Source: Aphelenchoides besseyi
Taxonomy: Eukaryota; Nematoda; Chromadorea; Rhabditida; Aphelenchoididae
Assembly: GCA_024699855.1 (NCBI GenBank)
Contig: JAMPIQ010000002.1
Span: forward strand, 10,974,001-11,038,000
DNA length: 64,000 nt
Reading direction: 5' to 3'
Shown: in pieces, positions 48,583 through 59,757 of the stretch
How positions within the stretch are numbered: the stretch's first letter is position 1
Layout: each line of letters begins with the position of its first letter
Notes under the pieces: model-generated
Database searches by the model: none
Told to the model about the DNA's origin: nothing
Seen by the model: only the letters and a program-made list of their open reading frames with translations
Translations under genes and position numbers: made by a program

Positions 48583-50975
48583 TACATCACATTTAAATCC
48601 GCACATTAACTTCGTGTTAACGTGTGAGTTAAACACTGAAGAGCATCATTCATTTTGTTGTCATGAGAATTGTCAAAAGTTTTATTAAACGATTCTAAGT
48701 CAATATTTTATAAAACTTCTTTAAACTGTTTGAGCCGAGTACCTTTACACTCAAAAGTTGCTATTTGACCTTGTTTCTATTCGTCCATTGCTTTTCGGAC
48801 AAACAATTGAAGCTCAGTGGAGCTTCGATCAAAGACTAATCAATTCGTGAATTCCAGCGCACTTTTCATTCGATTAGCAACTGTTGCCGGACAGAATAAA
48901 CTCCAGTTGTGTTTTGTCTTAATCACTTGTCTATGGTTCTTTGAGACAAGCTGACCTCTTTTGAGCCATTCGAATGAACGTTGGAATGAACTACTGACGT
49001 AGGCAAGTCAATCATTCACTCAAATAGCGGAAATGAAGTAATTTCGGCCAAATTGTTGTTTACATTTTGATCGTTCAAATGTTTTTACTCAGGTTCCTGA
49101 TGTAAACATTCAAATGAACAACAAATTATTGAAATAGAAAATAAATTATTTCCGTCTGATATGATACCAAATTTACTATGGTTTTCTAATAAACATACTT
49201 CTTATAACACCAAAAAAGTTGTATTTGGTATTTGAATTCTGATCGATATATATACGAGTATGTTGGTTTTACGGGCACATAACTTTGTGAATTTGAGATA
49301 CTCGTAGCCGTTTTCACTCTATTTTATCCATCGAAAACAGTCATGACCTCACCGATCGGAACGCACGTGGAAAACCCGTTGAAATTCTGACACAAGCAAA
49401 TGCTCGTTTATGAGTATATGAAGCCGCTAAAATAATTAGCAGCCGAAGACCTCCGATCGCGTATGTAAATGCGCTAATCACCGGCAGGTGTTCACCTGTG
49501 GCCAACGTGCCGTTGGTATGATTTCTTTCAAATGGACGAGAAGACAAACAGGAGGCGATGACGAAAAGGCAGCCCGACAACGAGCATGATCTTCTTCAAC
49601 TGACGAGATCAAGGGGGAGGAGAAAAAAGAACTTGGCACGCCTGTTTCACTTCGAACTTTATTTTCGTTGTGCATGCATCCGACTCCTTTTCTCATAGTG
49701 ATCTGTTTTTCGCTCCGACATTTCAATCCCAGCGGCCCGGATCCCGTTTTTTCGTTGATGCTAAACAACTCAAATTCCAACACTTCCGAAGCTCAATCGC
49801 GTTGATAGCGGCGCCATTGCGTCCGGCCACAACTGTTGTTGATTTTTACTGCGATCTTTTGGCCGCTGAAGCGCAATTGCTCGCGCCAACCGTTGCGCTT
49901 CGGCTGCTTTGCAATACGCATTCGAACGTAGTTGTCCATCTGAACGCAGTAGAAACATGAGGACAATCTTCGGATTAACTTTCATTTCGATGTTTATTCT
50001 GCACTCAGTTTTGTAGATTTTGCAACAACCGTTGATCTTTTCAACTGATTCGCGTAAGAAACGGTTTTCTTGGTTTCCACTTGAACTGCCGTGTCGTCGA
50101 TCGATCGGATCCGCAAGCATGTGCAAAGTGTCGATCGTGAAGTGCATTGGGAGGCCAAGAACATGCGCACAGATCTAACGTCCGACGGAGATAAACACAG
50201 CGCGGAAATTGGAGACGAGTGCGGTAAACGAACTCGCCTTCCTTCAGGTGCGTGCTTTCTTCTCGCTGGCTGATATGCCAAATCATTGGTTTTGCGGTCG
50301 AATGTACTCGTTTCTGTGCTTGATGTGCCGCTGCCTGATTCGAATTCAAGCGCATCAAAACGTGCGCATTTCAAAACTTGTAGGCATGAATGTTCGCTGG
50401 AGCATGTGCTCAAAATTTGCTGCCATGCGGCATCCTTTCTTTCGGGTGATTCCGTGGACGGCGCATCACGTTTCGCGTATATTCGCTGCGTATTGGCCAT
50501 GAAATGAGCCGCACATGTCGAACGACGTCTGTTGCCTCCGATGTTTTTTGCCGTGCCACTTCAAGTGATCGAAATCCATACGTTGGTTATTTTTTTCGTC
50601 TTTGGTTTGCTTACAAATCGTTTTTCGACCTCACACGACGATAAAATGAAGCAAATTTTTGTTGACTTCCGTTGACCTTTCAAGCCCCCAAAGCATTCGA
50701 CTGTTTTCATGATTTACGAGAACTCTTCAGGTTCCCAAACAGCAGCCATCGTTCTCTTTTTGCAGGACGCGATTTTTGGCCGATCGGGAAGAGCTATTTT
50801 TGTTCGCGGACTTTCGACTTTTAAAGAAGATCACTTTGATTTGACTTGTTTTGTAGTTTCCCTGATCATTCCTGCCGAAGAACACCGCTTCTTTGGACAC
50901 CTTTTTCAGCACAGTCGAATGAACAAAACGTAACTGAACGGTGCGAGTGAGCGCAGTGTTGGTCGACCATCTTCC
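48583..50975. other. Large intergenic region with a GC-rich block
   Basis: 48583-49330 is AT-rich with no gene seen. 49340-50530 is GC-rich and CpG-rich; several frames on both strands stay open, the longest 49994-50500 (-, 168 codons from ATG), but without conserved motifs or paired exons. Likely promoter or regulatory DNA of the SAP-domain gene. Confidence 0.4.
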
Positions 50976-53900
50976 ATGGAGGCGCCGTGGAATTTGTGCA
51001 GCACATTATCGACAGTTGTTGATAGCACTCAAATGGACTCACTAGATATCAGTCCAAGTTGTGTTGGTAGGCAAATCGCTATGACATCATCAATAGAACC
51101 CTCCTTCAGCCCATATTAATAACGAAACTAAACATCTTGCTGCACAAAGACGTTCTTCAGCGTCTTATGAAAATCCATACGCTCGTCAACTTCCACAATA
51201 CAGCGTTCAAGGTAGTACTTCCACTCCGAATTCTGTCGGACCATCGAGCGGCAGCGTTTCGCCGGACGGAAGCTCTCAATTGGTTAGAAATAAAAATTAA
51301 AGGTTGAATTGAAACAATAATTTAGACCGAATCAAACGGAATGCTTGTTGAATGGATATCCAAACCGTTGGAAGAAGGCGAAACCTTTGATAGTTTTGCT
51401 CAACCAGTCGATAGTAAAACACGTTATTGTTATGTTTTGCATAATCAACATCCCGCAACTGCTTCGAAAAACGACTCGTTCAGTTCATCAACAATATCCA
51501 CAAATTGCGCTTCAAACGCTTCACATCGACCGATGCATTTAGTCCTCAACATGCCATCGCCAACCTCGCTGCATTTCTCCACATCTCCCGTTCAACGTTC
51601 CAACAGTGTACCTCGTCACTCAACTGATGTATCTCAGTCACCAACTTCAAGTAATAACAACTTGCTTGCAAAAGGTACAAAACGAAAATCTTCCCAAGAA
51701 TCAAATCGACAAGCCAAAAAGCCGGCAACTTTACGCGAACCAACGAAAACAACTCCGAAATCGGGTATTTCGGCTCTAACACGCCGACGTTTACGCGTAA
51801 GTTTGATCATGATTAAAACATGTAAAAGTTATTTTGTTCAGATTGTGCAAGGTCCCGGTGAAACAATGCCAAGAAAACGTTTACCTCTTGCTGAATTGAC
51901 TGTAGAGGACTTGAAGACTTTGTGTCGAAAGAAAAGTTTTCCAATTTCGGGAACTAAAGCAGATCTTTACAAACGACTTCAACCCATTGAAGATCAATTA
52001 GATATTGAAGCAATGTTGCTTGAAGCAATTGAAGAAGAAGATCATCGTCTTGCGGAGATAAATGCAAATAAAAACAACTCATACGCTTCTTCAAACGAAA
52101 CAGTTCCCCAGCCCTCTACAACCACCTACACAATGACAACGAAACTTCTTGGAAACGAACAACGATCATCCATTCAGACTGGGGTTAATCAGTTCGACGT
52201 AGCCATTAGTGATTACCTGATGCAACATCAAAAACAACTTAATCAGCATTCATGGTCGACGTCAAACACAACTAAAACAACGATCAGCGACAAATCCTCT
52301 TTCTCTCATCTTCCTCCGTTAGTACGTTTGGTGCCACGAAAATCGACTTCTGGCGACAATGAAGAGAGCACTCAAAACGGTTCGACGTTCAGTTACGCGG
52401 AAATGGGATCGGGTGGACAGGTGACTTTATCTTTGTTTTGGGATACTCATTACTCACAACCATTTGTATTTGCGGGATGCCGATTGGATCGGTTTCCTTG
52501 CAAACGCATGAGTATTCGCGTAGCAACTGTTTTCAAAAAGCAATTCAAACTTCCGGTTAAGCGAAAGATTGAGCGTAAAGACGGAGTTCCGCATTTTCTT
52601 CGACCTTTTCGAACGGCTGCCAACATTTCGCAGCTGCTGCTCATCCGTGCGCTGTCCGAACGTCGCCATCGGCAACTCATCCAAATTGATGACTTTGCTT
52701 CTGCTCATGGGAACACCCGCAGCGATCAAAAACATTTGCAATGGCGTTCGATTTTCTCGTTACGTATCGTTAGTCTTCGTCGTTTTTACCGATCAAAATG
52801 TGATTGATGAGTTGGCCATTCAGCCTACGCGAGAACAAAAACAGAGACCTCAAAAACTAAAACCAAATGAACAAAAACTTGCAATACATGATCTATTTTT
52901 AGTTTACATTTGAAACCACACCCGAAAGTATTCCATCGATTCGACAAAACACTGTGATTAAGTTGATGTCCGAAACGTCGAAATTTGGATCCGAAAACAC
53001 GCCGTCACGACGGCAATTTGATGTTTGTTGTGCAAAATGTATGGACAAACAAAATACCGCAATGACTTCGGATCGTGACTCTGAAGAACTCCAGCAACTG
53101 ATCAAAGAATTGGCATTAAGTCCCGTAACTGCCGCGGCCGACAATCCAACGTTCGTGGTCCTTTGCAAACGTGAATTCAGTTGTTTTTAGACTTACGGCC
53201 AAGATCCTCGCGCTACATGAACGAGTGATTGGCGCTCAAACAGCCAAACTGCGTGCGATGGCTTCTGTACTCGCCGAATCCCAACAAACTCTTCAATGCC
53301 AACAGCGATTGATTGAAACGGCTCGTTGGGAAGCGGTACGGAAAATTCAAAGTTCACTTCGGATCAAGCAAATTCACTTTCAGCAAAGGTCTCATTCCAA
53401 TCAACCATCGCCCATTGAGTCGCTTCTTCGTAGTGTCGATGTCTTGGAGTTGGAGAAGCAACACGCAAAGCAAACCGACGAATTGCGTAAACTACAACAT
53501 AGCCACCAGGTACCAATGGCAGTTTGGTTTTCTATTAGCTTGGAAATTTTTTAGCGTTTGAAAAGCGAACAAGACACCCTTAGCAGCTTAGAAATGGAGT
53601 TGCAAGAAGAAATTCACGTTGAACAAGCGGTTGAGGATGTGGCGCGTTTAATTCGCACGAATCGTCGTACAGCGTTGCTTATCGTTCAACTTGTTCACAA
53701 ATTTCAATGTGATCGTATGCGCGAGTTAGATCAAAGCCAATCGTCTGAAACCACTCAAAATCGTCCGACTGTGAATGCAAACCCTAATGGAAAAGCGAGC
53801 AACATGCCCACGTGTTCACCAAACGTTGCAACATCTTGCGGATGCGCTCGTCGTCCACAATCGCAATGCAACGATCCAACAGTTGTGGTTATTGATGAGT

Positions 53901-55159
53901 CGGATGAGGAAACCTCCACCACCGATCCAACTTCTAATTCAACTGTTAAACAAGAAACATCGCCGAAGCGAAAGAATAAATCGAAGTCTACAATCAAACG
54001 TAACGGAAAACATGTCAGTCATCGTTCCGAGCACACTTTTGCACAAATCATGGAGGACATCTTCCAAACGGTTATAAGTGAACGCGACGAAATTACACCG
54101 GTAACCGAAATCGACGTTCAACGACAATCGTCAACCAATCAGATCGCTTGCAAAGAATTGCTTGATGTTAATTTAACAGATTATGGGAAGAAAATGGGCG
54201 ATATCAAGGAAGAAAAGACTACGAGAGATCACAACATGAAATTTAACGATCCTGCATCGCTAACTAATGACGAGGACAACTCACAATTAATACAAGGTTC
54301 GTTCATTCCAATCAACAAAAACCAACAATCATCAATGGAAAATGAACCGATGCTTACTGATCAATCGTCATTTGCCGACAATAACTCTTTGTTGATACAT
54401 CAATCCATCTCTTGCAACGAACCCAACAGTCAAATTCAAACTAGTGCTGCAAACTACGACGACAGAACCGTTGAGCCGGAGATGCAGAATGCTGACACTA
54501 ACATGTATCTACAACGTCGAGTATTTTTGCAACAGAAGAAACAAAATCTATGCGAACAATTGCAACAAATTGAAATCCAACAACGTCGCAATGAACTTCA
54601 AATTCCCTATGGTTCTTCGTGCCAACCTTCTGTGACCGAAGATGAGTTAGGTTGTGGCCTAAACGATTTGAACGTTGAAGAACTGTACAACTGTGATCTT
54701 GATCAGTATGAAATGAGCACGCCGTCGTTACATACATCTGTACCAATGAATACGCAAATTACACACAAAACCGGGGACTCTTATTCGACTCAATTTCATT
54801 CGATTCAAGTTTCGCACGCCAATCCAGAAAACTTTAAATCATCTCAACAACCGCCCACTTATTTTTCGTCTTCCACTTTTCCGCCAATGCATTCCAACGA
54901 CTTTGAAGACATTCTCGACCTTATTCACAACGGCGAAACTAAGTGGTGTGGTTTAACCGGACCATCGGATACAATCAACAACAACTTGGAACATCGACCA
55001 ATAACCAACGACGTGGAAACCGTTCAGGCAACAAATGCCATTTATCAGGAACTCCGCCAAACAGACAATCAATATCAGCAGTTTACACCAATGCAAGAAG
55101 TAAGTCCAATCAAGCAATCAAACATGAACATGACTCATTTGTTTAGCTTGATGGCATAG
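50976..55159 (+). CDS. SAP-domain protein, myocardin/MRTF-like
   Basis: Exons include 50976 to about 51060, about 51114-51281, about 51326-51797, 51841-52420, and a 3' set from about 52903 to 55159, where 53558-55159 is mostly one exon. A SAP domain (LPLAELTVEDLKTLCRKK, then ISGTKADLYKRL) follows a basic Ser/Thr-rich part with KGTKRKSS. Downstream come helical, coiled-coil-like stretches (LALHERVIGAQTAKLRAMAS; FLQQKKQNLCEQLQQIEIQQ) and a C-terminal DFEDILDLIHNGE that resembles the transactivation end of MRTF (LFDILIQSGE). SAP, then leucine zipper, then activation domain is the myocardin/MRTF order. No RPEL actin-binding motif or B1/Q element was found at the N-terminus. The segment 52421-52902 is unresolved. 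As an MRTF it would coactivate SRF. Confidence 0.6.
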
Positions 55160-56174
55160 GTTGTTTGATTCCATGATGATCGTGATAATAGAAAGACCAT
55201 AGTATACAGCAAATGAAGTTCTTAAGTTCCCGGTTTTATTTATTTTACTTCACGAACAAACTCAAATGTCAACAAACTCCCGATGACTTTTATGTTAGGG
55301 TCAAAAATGCAAGTGGATTGCATTGTTCACGGTGTTATCTTCTAGTTTACATAACTCTAGTTATTTCGAATTTATTCTTACGAATGTAACTCCAACCATT
55401 TAATTCCATTTGCACATTCTCCAAACACTATTCTGAAGGCTGCACATTTCCAAAACTATTCGGCGGCACAAACATCCGAATGCAGTTTTTTGTTGCTCAT
55501 TTTAATTAGTATATTGCTTTAGCGTCGTTGAAAGCTTAGTTTTTGTTCAGTAATCCAAGTCGTCTGATCTTTTTCGAAGGTTGATTTTCCACTAAAGTTC
55601 ATGGTTATTTCTTCCGATTACACCCGCTTTCTTTAACCAAACGCTGATTTCCGAATTCCAATTGCTAAGTTTGTTTTATAAGTTGATTCCGACAATTCGT
55701 AAATCTAATTGATTCCTACGATCAAATAAAACCTCCAGGATTTGTAGCTGTAAAATAAACTTCCAACAGTAGTTCTGTGTTTATTTTCCTTGATACTAAC
55801 GACAATAACTTCCAATTTTGAATTGATGACCATAAGAAGACGAATCAGAAAGGTGGTTGAAACAAAATAGAAACCGAGATTACCAGCGGAATGCGTAGAC
55901 AGAAACAATTGCAATTGAATAGAAACAGAACGTGAAAAACTACGATTGAAAATGGTTAGTCATGATGAGTATTGCGATAAAAGAAGACTGGTGATCGCGA
56001 TTGAGTTTTACAATATAACTTTTCTTGCTACGTTATCCATTGGCATAATTATGGCTTGATTCAGAAATGCACGGGGATTGTAGAACAAATAAGACAATTG
56101 ATTATTTAGGTGTCGTTCCATTCGGCCGCATTCTGCGAACTTGGTGTATCGTTTCCAGTTGTGGGATCGCTATC
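55160..56174. other. Convergent intergenic region
   Basis: 3' flanks of the SAP-domain gene (+) and HMX (-). AT-rich, with no coding pattern or repeat seen. Confidence 0.45.
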
Positions 56175-59100
56175 CTAGTTGTTTGTCGAGCCACTTCCTT
56201 TTGCTTTCTCGAGCATACTTGTCGCTCCGTTGCTATTCAAGAAATTAACAGTAAAGAGACGAGCAAATTGATCGAAACCGCTGGTTGTTGCTGGAGAGCG
56301 ATTGCCATTCGCCGATCCCTGTTCACCGACGGCATGAGCTAAGCCGAAGAAAGGTGGTAAAGTCGGCAAACCAAGAGTGGTCTGATTGAAAAGACTAAAT
56401 GAAAAGTTTAGTGGTCTGTTTATTTTTCTTGAGCATACGTTGCATTGCTGATTGGTGCTGATTGCTGTTGAAGTAAAAGACGAACTGCATCGTCCGTACT
56501 CGATCGAGTACCAAAGTTTACTGCTCCAACATTTGCCATTCGACAAGCCATTCCATTTGGTGAGTTGGGCCGCATCAACGGTCCATTTATCTCCTCACCA
56601 TTAGATTGTCGTTTCCATTTATTACGGCGATTCTGAAAGTTGAACGCATGTCTAAGACTCAAATTTCGAACTTACCTGAAACCAGATCTTCACTTGTGTT
56701 TCTGTCAAACTCAATAATAAAGCTAATTGACTGCGTTGAGTGCTGTTCAAGTACTTGGATTCGTTGAATGCCATTTCCAATTGTGACACCTAAGAATATG
56801 TTTATATACTGCCAATGTATATGAGATTAATTTACCTGACTGCGCGAAAAAACTGTTCGAGTTTTCTTCTTTCGTATTCCATTTAGTGTTCCCGTACCAA
56901 TTTCGTTGTCATTGTGATCAGCACTAGCGTCCGAACCAACGGGACTGGCATTTGAACTTTCACGTGAAATTCTACTAAGCTCGCTGTCATTAGACGAACT
57001 GCCCTGGAACTAGAAATTGATTGGTACTTTTGATTTGTTTCGTAGTTCTAACCGAAGGCATTGCAAGTGGATGATGTATGAGATCGCGGGTTTGTGAAAC
57101 TGCAGCCAATTTGGAATCATTGACGGGAGTGGTGGCCGATTCACCAGAATTTCCACCACCTAAAAGTTAAAGTACAAATTAATCTATGAATAGAATCTAT
57201 ATGCACGGATTAAGTGCTTGAATGATGCGCTTGAACGTTGAACAAATCCGCGTATTAGGTTAAAACCTGCCTTTGCAATTCCTCATTGCAATCCGACACT
57301 TTAAGTGCGTGTCCCAGCACATGACCCTCGACCGCATTCATGGAATCATCTAATCCAAACGATAAGTCGCAAACTGCGCGCTAATTGACAGGCGTCAATG
57401 TACTTTTGACCCGGCAATTGCTACTCGTTGAATAGCATGTCTTAGTATTCTTCGACTTATACACGACAATTTAGACAAAAGTTACAGGACACCACGGACT
57501 TAAGTTCTCAATCAACTGGTTAATCCAACGAACGAAACCGCTAATTTGAAGAGAACGCAATTCTCAACAAGTTACCATTAACTCCAATGAGGATTTTTAG
57601 GTGTTGAAATGGGAATTCAACTTAAGATTCGACCACTTGGATTTCGATTACTTGTCCACAGTATTTACATGTGTTTGTAGTTTCAAATGTTTTGCAACTA
57701 GTAAGTATAAACAAGTCGAAATGATTGCAAAACCCAAAGGTATTCAATTAATCCACGCCTCCGACCGTAGTTTGAATAGCCGAGAGTCTGCACCTACTGC
57801 AATCTTGGTAATCGATTTACTCGCCTTTTTTGCTTTCACCTTCTTTCGTCAATTGGATGTTTGACGAAATTGCGCGCAGTCAAACACACTTCCAATTAAA
57901 CGCTCCAAAGACGATTAACCACACGCTCATTGGTGCAAATAGTCGTATCGTTTTCAAGCGTGTTGGTCGATTTGCCCATTAATGTGAGAGGACGCGGTTT
58001 AATTGTGCCGCAAAGTGGAATCCGTCTTACGCGCATTTGCTCTGATCTATCGCATGGTCGAATTACGAACAAGTGGAAAAACGATCCAATAAGACGATTG
58101 AGCATTTACGGCGGTCGAATTGAGAAAATTTCGTCCATTTACTTAATTCCGAACCGAACACACTCCTTAGGCTTTCCACCACATAACAACCGTGTGTTTC
58201 AAAGACGATCACATGGTCGTTGGTGCCACAACATTCTTCGTTTGCCCCGAATCCTTTCTTACATTTCCAATGACACCAGCTAATTTCTTTGATTGGAAAT
58301 AACTTCGAGTCGACTGGCTTAGGAATCCGAATACCACATTCGACATAATGAATATGAAATGAATAAATACGCGCCGTGAAAGACGAAAATTCTTCAGTTG
58401 GCAAATTCAATCAAAACGAAATAACGTCTTTTTTCGATTTCTTCGGCCGCTCTAGCCGTTGGAACTAATTTGCTTAATGGCGATCATGAGCCTCGTCATT
58501 GTGCTCAAAGCTAATAACCAGTGGCCAAAACGCAACGCAGGATAAGCGGGATGGAGATAAACGAAATTTAATTTTGATGTCACGTGCATTCTTGTCCAAA
58601 ATATAATAACAACCAAACGGTTTATCATCTGATTTCAATCAGCAAATTCGATTAGCAGATTCCGATGATAATCGTAAAGTGGGGTCCTAATGAGACTTTT
58701 TGTTTTCTTCCAAAAACCGTATGGTCGTCGAGTTGAAGTCCACGAGCAAAAATGCACGTCGCTCAATTTGCGTGCGCCAAAGCCACCGGCTGTGTGCCAT
58801 TGATTTTATCGTATCGTTTGTTGTCCCAATTTACCTTTTTGTTGACAAATTACCGCCGATTGCAAAGTTGCGTCCGCTGTGCGTCAAAAGCGTTGCCGCG
58901 GTGCCGTTGAACTAACGATTTGAACAGCGATCTTTTGTGCGCTCTGATTGAGTAACATCGTCTGTTCGGCTACTTATTAAATAATGAGACCAAAAGGCGC
59001 AGATGAGTCATACGAACGAATTACAAGCACGCGCATAAACACACTTTGGATGCGTTTCATTTCCCGGCCATATCCCCAATTTCCTTTGTTCATGTTCATT

Positions 59101-59757
59101 TGCCAATGATCGAAATGTGGTTATTAGAGAGATAGGCGCGCCAAATGCCGACATTTCAATCCGCCTTGACAGTTCGCCGCAATTCACTCATCCAGAACAA
59201 AGAAAATTGGAATATGTAGTTTTTGTTGCTTTCAATTAACCCTACACTTTTTGATTGCCGACACTGAACAGAAAGTTTGCGGCCGAGCTCGTACGCAACA
59301 TTTGTGTCCATCGATCCAAAGGTCACGACAAAGCATGAGAATTGAATGTCACTTACCGGATTCCATCATTCTCAACGTATTCCATAAATACAGTTGATTC
59401 ATAAAGCTGAGAGCAGGATTTGATGTTGGCGATCGTATTTCCACATTTGATTCGCATCGACTTAAACGTTCGTCTATTTTACTACGCATAGCCATCAATG
59501 TGTTTGCTTCGCTAATCGAAATACGTTCGGTTATCGGTCTAAAATTTCATATGATTAATGAGCTTCCATTGCTACAATTAAACATACCTAGTTGAATCGA
59601 GAAGCTTTGCAATCGTAAACATGTTTGATTCAGAAACCTTCTGCTCGTTCAATACAGCGGTTTGATGTGCACTGATTGGCGGAATGTTTTGCATGGTCGG
59701 CGATTCGGATTTAACTCTCGAAAAGTCTGCAGTGGTGTCAATCACTTGCTCGGACAT
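56175..59757 (-). CDS. HMX/NK5-type homeobox protein
   Basis: Seven exons (59588-59757, 59357-59538, 57053-57159, 56836-57009, 56676-56789, 56439-56632, 56175-56394) join in phase into 386 residues. The homeodomain lies at about 199-258: [27 protein letters not shown] and [20 protein letters not shown], matching HMX proteins, including their [13 protein letters not shown] start. The nematode relative is mls-2, which acts in neuronal, glial and mesodermal fate. The N-terminal TIAKLLD is a weak eh1-like repression motif. The start at 59757 is the most upstream in-frame ATG; 59694 and 59622 are alternatives. Intron 2 (57160-59356) is about 2.2 kb against about 45 nt elsewhere. Confidence 0.92.
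57160..59356 (-). promoter_or_regulatory. Long HMX intron, candidate regulatory region
   Basis: A 2.2-kb intron between HMX exons 2 and 3 with GTAAGT and TTTTAG borders. ORFs inside (57601-57864 and 57930-58283, +) lack motifs. Introns of developmental homeobox genes often hold enhancers; here that is inference from size alone. Confidence 0.4.

Noticed and set aside
49994..50500. A 168-codon minus-strand ORF as a gene
   Set aside because: Chance ORFs of this length are expected once or twice in a window of this size, more so in GC-rich DNA. It has no motif and no partner exons. Kept only as part of the GC-rich block.
57930..58283. A 117-codon + ORF inside the HMX intron
   Set aside because: No motif, no partner exons and no start context; it overlaps a similar-sized ORF on the other strand.
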